Shown here one piece after another: positions 32,959-44,397 of a stretch of 64,000 bases of DNA (the first letter of the stretch is position 1; each line of letters starts with the position of its first letter). Location of the stretch: positions 42,271-106,270 of the forward strand of contig NZ_JBFAZX010000026.1 in assembly GCF_040689395.1 (NCBI RefSeq). Direction: 5' to 3'. The notes beneath the pieces were generated by a model. It was not told the origin of the DNA. It saw only the letters and a list, made by a program, of their open reading frames with translations, and made no database searches. Position numbers and translations under genes: made by a program. This DNA is from Dactylosporangium sp040689395 (GTDB taxonomy: Bacteria > Actinomycetota > Actinomycetes > Mycobacteriales > Micromonosporaceae).

Positions 32959-33921
32959 TCACAGCCCGGCGAACGAGGCCCAGGCGACGGTGCGCTCGAC
33001 CACGGCGAGCGCCATCGGGGTGACCGGCAGCAGGCCGCAGGTGGCGGCGATCGCGGTCCGGGCCGGTGCCCCCAGCGGGGCCGGTGGGGCGAGCAGCCGG
33101 TGCAGGCGCTCCAGGGCGTCACCGCCGTGCATCGCCAGCGGGGCGTCACCCGCTCGGCCGGAAGTGGCCGGGCCGGCCATCGCGACCAGGGCGCGGGCCA
33201 GGTCGATCCGCGCGGCGCTGCGCGCGGCGGTGTCGTCGGCGCACAGCTCGACCAGGCGGTCGACCTGTTGGCGGCCCAGCCGGAAGCAGCGTGCCCACGG
33301 GAAGGCCTGGGCGAGCATCCGCATCCAGCGGGTCGCCGCGTAGTGCCGGCCGGCGTGGTGGCCGCGCTCGTGGGCCAGGACGGCGGACAGCTCCGTGGCG
33401 GCGAGCCGGTCGATCGCGGCCGTGGTGACGACGATGTCGGCGTGGCGGCCGGGCAGCAGCGGGCCCGGGACGAGGTACGCGGCCGGCTCGGGGTGCGCCA
33501 CGACCGTCGCGCCGGGCAGCGGGGACGGGCCGGTGGTCAGGCGGACGAGCAGGCGCAGGCGGCTGCGGGTCGTGCGGTGCGCGGCATAGAGGCGCCCGGC
33601 GCTGTACAACATGCGGGCGCCGATGAGCAGCAGGGCGGCGAGGCCCGCGAACGCGGCGAGCCGGGCGGTGCCGTTGTGCCGGCCCAGCAGCGCGTCCAGG
33701 CACACGTGCCAGACGCCGTCGACCAGGTCGTGGGCGCAGTCCCAGTACAGCAGCAGGCTCAGGCCGGCGAGCAGCCCGGACAGCAGGATCGCCGCGGACA
33801 GGGCCAGCCACGCGGCCACGCCGAGGCGGGGCGAGCGGACCACCCAGCCGGCGGCGGCCAGCCGCGGCGCGCCGAGCAGGGCGAGCGCGGCGGCGAAGGC
33901 GACCAGCAGCAGCGGGCTCAT
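32959..33921 (-). CDS. M56 (BlaR1-like) membrane metallopeptidase
   Basis: 320 aa. There are membrane helices at about residues 2-22, 37-58 and 90-108, then a cytoplasmic zinc peptidase domain with AVLAHERGHHAGRHY (HExxH). No penicillin-binding sensor domain follows; a short tail ends the protein, so it is the short actinobacterial form. It overlaps the BlaI-type repressor by 4 nt (ATGA). The protease presumably cleaves the repressor after a cell-wall signal, by analogy with BlaR1/BlaI. Confidence 0.88.
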   Translation of the reverse strand: MSPLLLVAFAAALALLGAPRLAAAGWVVRSPRLGVAAWLALSAAILLSGLLAGLSLLLYWDCAHDLVDGVWHVCLDALLGRHNGTARLAAFAGLAALLLIGARMLYSAGRLYAAHRTTRSRLRLLVRLTTGPSPLPGATVVAHPEPAAYLVPGPLLPGRHADIVVTTAAIDRLAATELSAVLAHERGHHAGRHYAATRWMRMLAQAFPWARCFRLGRQQVDRLVELCADDTAARSAARIDLARALVAMAGPATSGRAGDAPLAMHGGDALERLHRLLAPPAPLGAPARTAIAATCGLLPVTPMALAVVERTVAWASFAGL

Positions 33922-34289
33922 CGTCCGGCGATCCGCCGCTCGTAGCCGGCCAGCGCCTCGCGCAGCGCGGCGGCCTCGTCCAGGGTCATCCGGCCGACGA
34001 AGCGCGTCAGCGCCTCGAGGCGGTCGCCGCTGTCGACGAGGACGTCGTGCATGGTGCGTGCCACGTACTCGTCGCGGGTCAGCGCCACCGAGTAGCGGTA
34101 GGCGCGCCCGTCGGGCTCGCGGGTGAGCCAGCCCTTGCGGTACAGCGTGTCCAGCACCGTCATCACCGTGGTGTACGCCAGGTCGCGGTGCCACGTCAGC
34201 TCCGACATCGCCTCACGCACCGTGGTCGGCCGCTCACGCCGCCACAGCAGCTCCATCAGGGCCGCTTCCAGATCGCCGAAACCCTGCAC
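33918..34289 (-). CDS. BlaI/MecI-family transcriptional repressor
   Basis: 123 aa. The winged helix includes LEAALMELLWRRERPTTVRE and DLAYTTVMTVLDTLYRKGWL, followed by a C-terminal dimerisation helix. It forms a regulatory pair with the overlapping M56 peptidase. No beta-lactamase gene is next to it, so the regulon may be cell-wall or respiratory genes elsewhere. I could not find a clean TACA/TGTA operator upstream. Confidence 0.9.
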   Translation of the reverse strand: MQGFGDLEAALMELLWRRERPTTVREAMSELTWHRDLAYTTVMTVLDTLYRKGWLTREPDGRAYRYSVALTRDEYVARTMHDVLVDSGDRLEALTRFVGRMTLDEAAALREALAGYERRIAGR

Positions 34290-34401
34290 CGCGCCTCCCC
34301 GCCGTTACTGACGCGAATCGTACCGGCGGCGGGCCAGCGGGCCGGCAGCGAGAGAAGCCACATCGTGGGAAGTGGTTACCGCGCGACTGGGCGGCGGGTC
34401 G

Positions 34402-34407
34402 TAAGGT
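34402..34407 (+). promoter_or_regulatory. -10 box for the aminotransferase gene
   Basis: TAAGGT, 7 nt before the ATG at 34415. It rules against the slightly longer frame starting at 34406. Confidence 0.55.
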
Positions 34408-34414
34408 GCCTGAC

Positions 34415-35629
34415 ATGCAGGTGACGCAGTCCGCGAAGCTGGCCAACGTCTGTTACGACATCCGCGGACCGGTCATGGCCGCCGCGAAACGCATGGAGGC
34501 CGACGGCCACCACATTCTGAAGCTCAACATCGGCAACCCGGCACCGTTCGGGTTCGAGGCGCCGGAGGAGATCCTCCAGGACGTCATCCTCAACCTGCCG
34601 GTCGCGCACGGCTACGGCGACTCGAAGGGCCTGCTGTCGGCCCGCCGGGCCGTGGTGCAGTACTACCAGCAGAAGGAGGTCTACGGCGTCGACATCGAGG
34701 ACGTGTATCTCGGCAACGGCGTCTCCGAACTCATCGTCATGTCGCTGCAGGCGCTGCTGGACAACGGCGACGAGGTGCTCATCCCCTCGCCGGACTACCC
34801 GCTGTGGACCGCGTCGGTGTCGCTGAGCGGCGGCCGGCCCGTGCACTACCTGTGCGACGAGAGCAACGAGTGGATGCCCGACGTCGAGGACATCGCCGCG
34901 AAGGTGACGCCGCGGACGAAGGCCATCGTCGTCATCAACCCCAACAACCCGACCGGGGCGGTGTACTCCCGGCAGCTGCTCGAGCGCATCGCCGAGGTCG
35001 CCCGCCGGCACGACCTGCTGATCTTCTCCGACGAGATCTACGACAAGATCCTCTTCGACGACGCCGAGCACGTCTCGACCGCCGCGGTCGCGCCCGACCT
35101 GCTGACGATCACGTTCAACGGGCTGTCCAAGGCCTACCGGGTGGCCGGCTTCCGCACCGGCTGGATGGTGCTGGCCGGCCCGAAGGCGCACGCGACGAGC
35201 TACATCGAGGGCCTCGACATACTGGCCAACATGCGACTGTGCCCCAACGTGCCGACGCAGCACGCGGTGCAGACCGCCCTCGGCGGCTACCAGAGCATCA
35301 ACGACCTGATCCTGCCGGGCGGCAGGCTGCTGGAGCAGCGCGACGTGGCCTGGAAGATGCTCAACGACATCCCGGGCGTCTCGTGCGTGAAGCCGCAGGG
35401 GGCGCTGTACATGTTCCCCCGGATCGACCCCGAGGTGCACCCGATCAAGGACGACCTGCGCTTCGCGCTCGACCTGCTCAAGGCCGAGAAGGTGCTGGTC
35501 GTGCAGGGCACCGGCTTCAACTGGCACCAGCCGGACCACTTCCGGATCGTCACGCTGCCACGGGTCGCCGACCTCGAGGACGCGGTGACACGCCTCGGCC
35601 GCTTCCTGTCGACCTACGTGCAGGACTGA
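34415..35629 (+). CDS. Alanine-type PLP aminotransferase (AlaA-like)
   Basis: 404-aa class I/II aminotransferase, very close in style to AlaA (glutamate-pyruvate transaminase). LKLNIGNPAPFGF opens the enzyme, NPNNPTGAVYS binds the cofactor phosphate side, and the PLP Lys is in TFNGLSKAYRVAGFRTGW. The substrate is most likely pyruvate/alanine with glutamate. A terminator hairpin follows 10 nt after the stop, so it is a single-gene unit. Confidence 0.9.
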   Translation: MQVTQSAKLANVCYDIRGPVMAAAKRMEADGHHILKLNIGNPAPFGFEAPEEILQDVILNLPVAHGYGDSKGLLSARRAVVQYYQQKEVYGVDIEDVYLGNGVSELIVMSLQALLDNGDEVLIPSPDYPLWTASVSLSGGRPVHYLCDESNEWMPDVEDIAAKVTPRTKAIVVINPNNPTGAVYSRQLLERIAEVARRHDLLIFSDEIYDKILFDDAEHVSTAAVAPDLLTITFNGLSKAYRVAGFRTGWMVLAGPKAHATSYIEGLDILANMRLCPNVPTQHAVQTALGGYQSINDLILPGGRLLEQRDVAWKMLNDIPGVSCVKPQGALYMFPRIDPEVHPIKDDLRFALDLLKAEKVLVVQGTGFNWHQPDHFRIVTLPRVADLEDAVTRLGRFLSTYVQD

Positions 35630-35639
35630 CATCCACAGC

Positions 35640-35666
35640 GGGCCGCGGGGACACTCCCCGCGGCCC
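35640..35666 (+). terminator. Hairpin terminator after the aminotransferase
   Basis: A perfect 11-bp stem (GGGCCGCGGGG and CCCCGCGGCCC) with a 5-nt loop. The sequence after it is C-rich with few T. Confidence 0.65.
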
Positions 35667-35731
35667 CCGTTCCTCCCGAGTCTCCGTCACCGTGCCGGGC
35701 GTAACCGAGCGGGCTGACGCGACGTCCGGCC

Positions 35732-36283
35732 TCACCGGATGTGACAGATGACTTGGACGCCGCTGAGCCCACTAGCTGGAACGGTGACGGGCGCGTCTGC
35801 TCGACAGCGGGAATACCCAGCGCTGGGCGACCTGCTGGTGACGACGCCTGATGAATTTTCAATAATGAGGCTTGGGGGAACGACGCCCAGCGGATCGCCG
35901 GTAACAATGTATTGACCTGGCGAGACCGTAATGCTGAATCGGCCATCGCTGGCCGCCTCTGCGGCGGTCACGGTGCCATCGGCCGCCTGGAACTCCACCG
36001 TGCCGGCAAGACCGCCCGACGGAGTTCCTACCGGCCCTCCGACCGTCAACAGCACTCCTGTCACGACTGCGCCGTCGCTCGGCGCGGATGGCACGGTCGG
36101 TTGCTGCTTGAACAGCACGGATCCTCCCACCGCGCTCAATGCGAGCAGCATGGCGGCACCGATGACGAAGCGGTTTCGCCGGGCTCGCTTCCGCCGCGAC
36201 CGTACAAGCTCCGCGAAGGCGGGTTGATGTGTCGGTTGCTGCCGCACCGCTTCCGCCGCCAGCAGCTTCGTGATGTCAGACAT
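35732..36283 (-). CDS. Probable membrane anti-sigma factor
   Basis: 183 aa. A cytoplasmic N-terminal part with a basic cluster (RSRRKRARRNR) precedes one membrane helix (about residues 39-58). A 125-residue extracellular part follows with a beta-sandwich-like segment (GRFSITVSPGQYIVTGDP) and two Cys that may form a disulfide. The gene overlaps the ECF sigma gene by 8 nt. It lacks the His-x3-Cys-x2-Cys motif of zinc anti-sigma factors, so the role rests on position and topology. Confidence 0.65.
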   Translation of the reverse strand: MSDITKLLAAEAVRQQPTHQPAFAELVRSRRKRARRNRFVIGAAMLLALSAVGGSVLFKQQPTVPSAPSDGAVVTGVLLTVGGPVGTPSGGLAGTVEFQAADGTVTAAEAASDGRFSITVSPGQYIVTGDPLGVVPPSLIIENSSGVVTSRSPSAGYSRCRADAPVTVPASGLSGVQVICHIR

Positions 36284-36776
36284 GGGGGGCCTCCTCTCTC
36301 AGCAACCTGGCGAGCGCACCGCGGGCTCGGCTCAGGCGGGACTTCACGGTTCCTGGGGCCACGTTCAGCGCTTCGGCAACCTCGACGACGCTGAGACCCA
36401 GAAGGTGGTGCAGGACAACCACCTGCCGTTGCCCAACAGGCAGCCCACGCAGCGCTTGAGCCACGTCGACCCGATCCGGGTTCGGCGGAAGCTCGTGGGT
36501 TGCCGGACCATGCCGGAATAGCGCCCGCATCGCGTTACGCGCCTTCCGCCGCCGGTTTGACACCAGCCTGAACGCAACGGCACGGACCCACGCTTCAGGA
36601 GATTCAAGACGAGACACGTGTTGCCACCTGCCGAGTAGCCTGACGAAAGCCTCCTGAACGCATTCCTCTGCCTCCGCCCGGCTCCCGGCGACGAGCGCCA
36701 CCACCCCGACGAGCCGGCCGTAGCAGGCCGAGTAAAGATCGGAGACAGCATTCTGCGTGCCTGCTGAACGGCTCAT
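36276..36776 (-). CDS. ECF-type RNA polymerase sigma factor
   Basis: 166 aa. Region 2 contains EAEECVQEAFVRLLGRWQHV and AWVRAVAFRLVSNRRRK. Region 4 contains LPVGQRQVVVLHHLLGLSVVEVAEALNVAPGTVKSRLSRAR (given as two joined motifs). The ATG at 36776 is used, with GGGGGTG upstream. It is SigE-like in length. It lies in an operon with the membrane protein at 35732, as expected for an ECF sigma and its anti-sigma. Only about 110 nt separate its start from an integrase remnant region. Confidence 0.9.
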   Translation of the reverse strand: MSRSAGTQNAVSDLYSACYGRLVGVVALVAGSRAEAEECVQEAFVRLLGRWQHVSRLESPEAWVRAVAFRLVSNRRRKARNAMRALFRHGPATHELPPNPDRVDVAQALRGLPVGQRQVVVLHHLLGLSVVEVAEALNVAPGTVKSRLSRARGALARLLREEAPHV

Positions 36777-36888
36777 ACTTACTTCACCCCCGACAGGGCC
36801 GACTGGTTCCATCGGCCCTCGCGCCCACGGCGGTTCTTGCACCGGTGACCACTCACAGCGGTGGCACCCTCACCGGTGCCAGGTTCTT

Positions 36889-36955
36889 GTGATGGACCAC
36901 CGTGTCAAGTTGGAGCGCCCGCTGGACGAATGACCTTGACAAGGTGGTCCATCAC
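36889..36955. repeat. 21-bp near-perfect inverted repeat
   Basis: GTGATGGACCACC, one mismatch, TGTCAAG, 25 nt, then the complement ending GGTGGTCCATCAC. It looks like abutting terminal repeats of a small mobile element, or an attachment-site hairpin, just upstream of an integrase remnant. Confidence 0.6.
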
Positions 36956-36962
36956 TTAAGAG

Positions 36963-37225
36963 ATGAGGTTCCCGGCGCTTCGTGCAGCGGGCATCGAGCA
37001 AGAGCGGCGCAACGACGTAACGGCATGTATGTGCTGCGGCATACGTACGCGTCGGTGCTGCGGGACGCGGGCGAGAGCATCAAGGCGCTCTCGCTGTACC
37101 TCGGTCACGCCGGCCCGGGGTTCACCCCGCGTACGTACACCCGCCTGTTGCCGGCCAGCGAGGACCGGACCCGGCGGGCGATCGACCGCGCGTTCGGTTT
37201 CACCGCTGACCCGGTTGACGCCTAG
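36963..37225 (+). pseudogene. Tyrosine integrase, C-terminal remnant with frameshift
   Basis: One frame reads PALRAAGIEQERR from 36963 and the next continues NGMYVLRHTYASVLRDAGES from about 37019, with YLGHAGPGFTPRTYTRLLP and SEDRTRRAIDRAFGF. The LRHTYAS box, the GH and the TYTRLLP tyrosine are the C-terminal signatures of phage-type integrases. Only about 85 codons survive and they need a frame change near 37015. It is a fossil of an integrated element; no companion phage genes are seen. Confidence 0.8.
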
Positions 37226-37292
37226 AGACGGCCTGATGACGATTTCAGGCCGTCTCCGAGGACGTTTCAGCAGCTCAGCATGCCTGCGCGCG

Positions 37293-40814
<3,522 letters not shown>

Positions 40815-40821
40815 ATCCCAA

Positions 40822-40827
40822 AGGCTA
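40822..40827 (-). promoter_or_regulatory. -10 box for metH, overlapping the upstream stop codon
   Basis: TAGCCT on the minus strand, 7 nt before the metH ATG. Its first three bases are the TAG stop of the DUF2142 gene, so metH can be transcribed alone even though the genes abut. Confidence 0.5.
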
Positions 40828-42477
40828 TCTGGAGCCGGGGCTGGCCTCTGCCCCGGGCAGCCGCGATTCCCGCCACGTATCGGACCCGATCTCCCGCTGG
40901 CTGGGAAGCTCGCTGGTCACGTCGGCACTTTGGCCGCTCGGCGCGCCCGCCGGCACCTCCTGCGCATCGGGGACCGGCACGGCCAGGACCTCCTCGTGCG
41001 GTACCCGCCAGAACACCACGGCGGTGCAGGCGAGCCCCGCCGCCATGATCACCAACGGGGTCACCGAGCCGGTCGGCGGGTGCCATCTGCCGGCGAGGGG
41101 GTTGAACCAGCCGAGGCCCGCGCCCCGCGGCATACCGCGCTGCCAGCGCACCATCGCAAACACCAGGAGCACGAGGTGTACCGGCAGCAGGAACATCACG
41201 AACGTGCGGGCCAGGCTGCGCACGTGCGCCGCGTCCAGCAGCCGCCGCTCCAGCGTCCACGCCGCCAGCAGCGGCAGGCCGGCCAGCAGCGGCAGCATGT
41301 ACCGCCCGGCGGTGATGAACCCGGTCTGGTTGGCCTGGCTGACCTGCAGGACGCCGGGCAGCGCCACGCCGCCGAGCAGGATGACCAGATACCGCCAGCG
41401 CACCGTCCAGTCGCCGAAGATCCCGCCGTAGAAGACCAGGCCGCCGACGAGCATCGCCCAGATCGCGTAGACCGGCTGCCACATCACGACGTCGAACCAG
41501 CCGGCGACGCCGATCATGCCCTCGATGTAGACCCACCAGCTGTCGATGTAGATCGACACCGCCTGGCCGAAGCGGTAGTGCCACAGCCCGGGCGGCGGCG
41601 GTACGAGCTCGCCGGTCTTCATCCCGACGATCCAGGCCACCGACAGCACGGCGGCAAGAATCACACCGCCGGTCCACAGCTTGACCCGCGGCAGCCTCCA
41701 GTACTCGCGTAGCCACTTCCGGCGCACCGGAATCGCGAGAGCGAAGAACGCGAACGCGAACCACGCCGGGCCCGCCGAACGGAGCGTGAGCAGCAGCACA
41801 GCGCTGATGCCCAGCAGTGTGACCAGCGGTTTCTTGGCGACCAGGTCGGGCGGCTCCAGCAGCAGCGGTATGCCCGCCGCGAAGAACGCGATCCCGGCCG
41901 CGATCTCCACCGAATTGGGATTCACGCCGCCGGCCAGGTGGGCCAGCATGGGAGTGGCCACCGCCAGCAGCGCCACGGCGCCGAGCCCGAAGCGCGACCA
42001 GCGCAGCAGTGACACGAACGCTGAGGCCAGCAGCGCCGCGCACAGCGCCGCACTGATCAGCCGGGCCGTGACCAGGCCGCCCCAGTTGGGCCACCAGCGC
42101 AGCGCCGGGCCCACCACCAGGTAATACAGGGGGTTGTAGCGCCCGGCGCTGGTGCTCACCTCACCGATCGGGCCGCCCTTGAGCCCCGCCGCGCAGGCCG
42201 CGGACACCTTCGGTTTCGGGCCGAAACACATCGCGTGGGCGTCCATGCCGACCGGTACCCGCTGGTAGGCGCCCATGCCCGGGCGCCCGAACGCGTCGGG
42301 CACGACGGCCGGGCGGGCGAAGATCTGTCCCGGGTCGAGCGAGGCGACCCCGGCCGCCCGAATGGTGTGCTGCACCTCGTCCGCGGGCCCGTCGAACGGC
42401 GCGGCGAAGCACCACGCGCCGAACACCAGGAAGAAGGCAGTGAAGGCCACCAGCCAGGACCTGCGCCCGTTTCGCAT
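40825..42477 (-). CDS. DUF2142 polytopic membrane protein
   Basis: 550 aa with about eleven membrane helices. A periplasmic-facing first loop has FDGPADEVQHTIRAAGVASL, a typical element of DUF2142 proteins, which resemble C-type glycosyltransferases that use lipid-linked sugars. RYNPLYYLVVGPAL and GRYMLPLLAGLPLLAAW are the conserved helices. The C-terminal 65 residues are soluble and rich in Pro, Ser and Glu. It may act in cell-surface glycan assembly together with rhamnose metabolism, but that is inference. The ATG at 42477 follows TAACAT by 6 nt. Confidence 0.8.
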   Translation of the reverse strand: MRNGRRSWLVAFTAFFLVFGAWCFAAPFDGPADEVQHTIRAAGVASLDPGQIFARPAVVPDAFGRPGMGAYQRVPVGMDAHAMCFGPKPKVSAACAAGLKGGPIGEVSTSAGRYNPLYYLVVGPALRWWPNWGGLVTARLISAALCAALLASAFVSLLRWSRFGLGAVALLAVATPMLAHLAGGVNPNSVEIAAGIAFFAAGIPLLLEPPDLVAKKPLVTLLGISAVLLLTLRSAGPAWFAFAFFALAIPVRRKWLREYWRLPRVKLWTGGVILAAVLSVAWIVGMKTGELVPPPPGLWHYRFGQAVSIYIDSWWVYIEGMIGVAGWFDVVMWQPVYAIWAMLVGGLVFYGGIFGDWTVRWRYLVILLGGVALPGVLQVSQANQTGFITAGRYMLPLLAGLPLLAAWTLERRLLDAAHVRSLARTFVMFLLPVHLVLLVFAMVRWQRGMPRGAGLGWFNPLAGRWHPPTGSVTPLVIMAAGLACTAVVFWRVPHEEVLAVPVPDAQEVPAGAPSGQSADVTSELPSQREIGSDTWRESRLPGAEASPGSR

Positions 42478-42483
42478 GCCCGG

Positions 42484-42489
42484 ATGTTA
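42484..42489 (-). promoter_or_regulatory. -10 box for the DUF2142 gene
   Basis: TAACAT on the minus strand, 6 nt before the ATG at 42477. Confidence 0.5.
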
Positions 42490-42612
42490 TCGAGAGATTT
42501 TATGAGCTTTTCTACCAAGCATGACAGATCACCCCATACCGGTCGCCCACCGTATCCACTGCGATCTGGTGCGTACCCGCGCGGCCCGCAAGCCATCTCG
42601 CGCCCCTCCACG

Positions 42613-42618
42613 TAGGCT
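42613..42618 (+). promoter_or_regulatory. -10 box for the PAC2 gene
   Basis: TAGGCT, 6 nt before the GTG at 42625. The same TAGGCT hexamer precedes the GNAT and mshC genes. Confidence 0.5.
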
Positions 42619-42624
42619 TGGACC

Positions 42625-43506
42625 GTGACCGAGTTCGACGGCCTGCCCGTGCTGCGCTCCCCTGTCGCGATTGCCGCGTTCGAAGGGTGGAACGACGCTG
42701 CCGATGCGTCGACCGCCGTCGTCGAGCATCTTGAGCAGGAGTGGGGCGCCGAGACGATCGCCTCGCTCGACCCGGAGGACTTCTACGACTTCCAGGTCAA
42801 CCGGCCGACGGTGCTGATGTCCGAGGGCGATACGAGGCGCATCGAGTGGCCGACGACCCGCTTCTCGGTGGCAAGCCCCCCCGACTCCGAGCGCGACATC
42901 GTGCTCATCCGCGGCATCGAGCCGAGCATGCGCTGGCGCACCTTCTGCGAGGAGGTCCTCGAGGTGTGCCACAGCCTGGAGGTCAACCGGATCGTGCTGC
43001 TGGGCGCGCTGCTCGCCGACGTGCCGTATACCCGCCCGCTGCCGGTCAGCGGGTCCGCCCCGCCCACCTCCTCGCCCGAGGCGGCGGAGCGGCTGGGCCT
43101 CATCCCGTCCCGCTACGAGGGCCCGACCGGCATCGTGGGCGTGCTGGGCGACGCGTGCGCACGCGCCGACCTCGAGGCGGTGTCATTCTGGGTGCACGTG
43201 CCGCACTACGCGAACAACCCGCCGTGCCCGAAGGCCACCCTGGCCCTACTGCACCGCGTCGAGGAGATCCTGGACCTGCCCGTCCCCACCGGCGACCTGG
43301 CCAAGCAGTCGGCGGAGTGGGAGGAGCGGCTCAAGCAGGCCGCCGAGCAGGACGCCGAGCTGGCCGAATACGTCCGCGAGCTTGAGGAGCGCTCGGGCGA
43401 CGCGGGCCTGCAGCCACTGACCGGCGACGAGATCGCCCAGGAGTTCGAGAAGTACCTCCGCCGCCGCGGCGGCCAGGCCGGCCCCTCCGCAACGGGCGCC
43501 TGGTAG
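42625..43506 (+). CDS. PAC2-family protein
   Basis: 293 aa. SPVAIAAFEGWNDAADASTA begins the PAC2 fold, and LLGALLADVPYTRPLPVSG and HVPHYANNPPCPKATLALL are conserved family stretches. The C-terminal quarter is helical and charged (EWEERLKQAAEQDAELAEYV). PAC2 proteins are homologues of eukaryotic and archaeal proteasome assembly chaperones. A chaperone role for the bacterial proteasome has not been established, although this genome has one. The start is GTG, probably leaderless. It is divergent from the DUF2142-metH unit. Confidence 0.9.
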   Translation: MTEFDGLPVLRSPVAIAAFEGWNDAADASTAVVEHLEQEWGAETIASLDPEDFYDFQVNRPTVLMSEGDTRRIEWPTTRFSVASPPDSERDIVLIRGIEPSMRWRTFCEEVLEVCHSLEVNRIVLLGALLADVPYTRPLPVSGSAPPTSSPEAAERLGLIPSRYEGPTGIVGVLGDACARADLEAVSFWVHVPHYANNPPCPKATLALLHRVEEILDLPVPTGDLAKQSAEWEERLKQAAEQDAELAEYVRELEERSGDAGLQPLTGDEIAQEFEKYLRRRGGQAGPSATGAW

Positions 43507-43713
43507 CCACCACGCCAAACGGGGTGCCATACACCGGGCACCGTTGGACAGCAGACCGCCGGCACAGGAGACGGCGACGGGCGCGCCAGGCGAGCAACGG
43601 CTCTCGGCGCGTCCGCGCCACAGCCGCCTGCAGGAGACCGCGCGGGTCGCGCGTAGCGCCCGCAGCAAAGCGCGCCAGGACGCAGGGCCGCGCAGCGCAG
43701 ACAGGAGTGCCCG

Positions 43714-43788
43714 CAAAGTGCCCGCGAAGCGGGGCATGGGGGTCCGGGGTGGGAGCCCCCCGGCAGCGCCCGCGCGAAGCGCGCGCCA
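43714..43788 (+). repeat. GC-rich REP-like repeat, copy 1
   Basis: Begins CAAAGTGCCCGCGAAGCGG and ends GCGCCCGCGCGAAGCGCGCG, with a central GGGTGGGAGCCCCCC. It is about 90% identical by eye to the copy at 44278-44352. Both ends are small hairpins, as in REP elements. Confidence 0.7.
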
Positions 43789-43958
43789 AGCTAAGAGCGA
43801 CCGCACATGGGCTGGTAGCGGCAGCCCGCGAGCAACGTTTCCATGATCATGCGCCTGGCGTCCGCGATGCGCGGGGCTCTCCATGATCCACGGGTGCCGT
43901 GCCGGCAGTCCTGGATGGCAGAAAAATTGTGGGTGACGGTGGCCGGTGGTGTTGACGT

Positions 43959-44100
43959 CGCCAATTCCGCCGCATCGCCGCCCGCCGCGGCGGCAAACGC
44001 GCCATGACCGCCGCCGCACACACCCTCCTCCACGCCGCCTGGCACGTCCTGACCACCAACACCCCCTACCACGACCTCGGCAGCGACTACTTTTCGACTC
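43959..44100 (+). pseudogene. IS110-type transposase, C-terminal remnant
   Basis: An open frame reads RQFRRIAARRGGKRAMTAAA then HTLLHAAWHVLTTNTPYHDL and GSDYF. This matches the C-terminal helix and tail of IS110-family transposases. Nothing of the N-terminal DEDD domain remains. The dispersed palindrome begins where the similarity ends. The rest of the 890-nt gap between PAC2 and the GntR gene holds repeats and no intact gene. Confidence 0.65.
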
Positions 44101-44148
44101 ATCACGGAGTGAACGTGCTGCTTCTTGTGCATTTTCACTCCGTGATCA
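44101..44148 (-). repeat. Dispersed palindromic repeat, copy 2
   Basis: ATCACGGAGTGAA and TTCACTCCGTGAT form 13-bp arms around CGTGCTGCTTCTTGTGCATT. It is the reverse of the copy at 19951-19996. Downstream, TCGACGCAGATCGCAGGCG followed by GCGGCCAGCGCCG also has a counterpart beside copy 1. Confidence 0.75.
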
Positions 44149-44277
44149 TGGCGCACATGCTGGCTGGTCGACGCAGATCGCAGGCGCGGCCAGCGCCGCC
44201 CGAACTCGGCTCGCGATGCCGAGCGCCCAATTGACGGTCGCTAAGGCCCTGCACCGCAGGGGGCAGCGCAGCGAAGG

Positions 44278-44352
44278 CAAAGTGCCCGCGAAGCGGGCAT
44301 GGGGGCTCCGGGGTGGGAACCCCCCGGCAGCGCCCGCGCGAAGCGCGCGCCA
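44278..44352 (+). repeat. GC-rich REP-like repeat, copy 2
   Basis: Same orientation and nearly the same sequence as 43714-43788, ending just before the GntR promoter. Confidence 0.7.
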
Positions 44353-44361
44353 GACTGGTAA

Positions 44362-44390
44362 TTGCGTAGACCTTCCTAGGAGACTAGGTT
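44362..44390 (+). promoter_or_regulatory. GntR gene promoter with overlapping operator
   Basis: -35 TTGCGT (44362-44367), a 17-nt spacer, -10 TAGGTT (44385-44390), then 7 nt to the ATG. The palindrome CCTAGGAGACTAGG (44375-44388) overlaps spacer and -10, exactly where an autorepressor should bind. Confidence 0.7.
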
Positions 44391-44397
44391 TCGTTGT

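Noticed and set aside
40815..40824. A cobalamin riboswitch in front of metH
   Set aside because: Only 10 nt separate metH from the upstream gene, far too little for a riboswitch.
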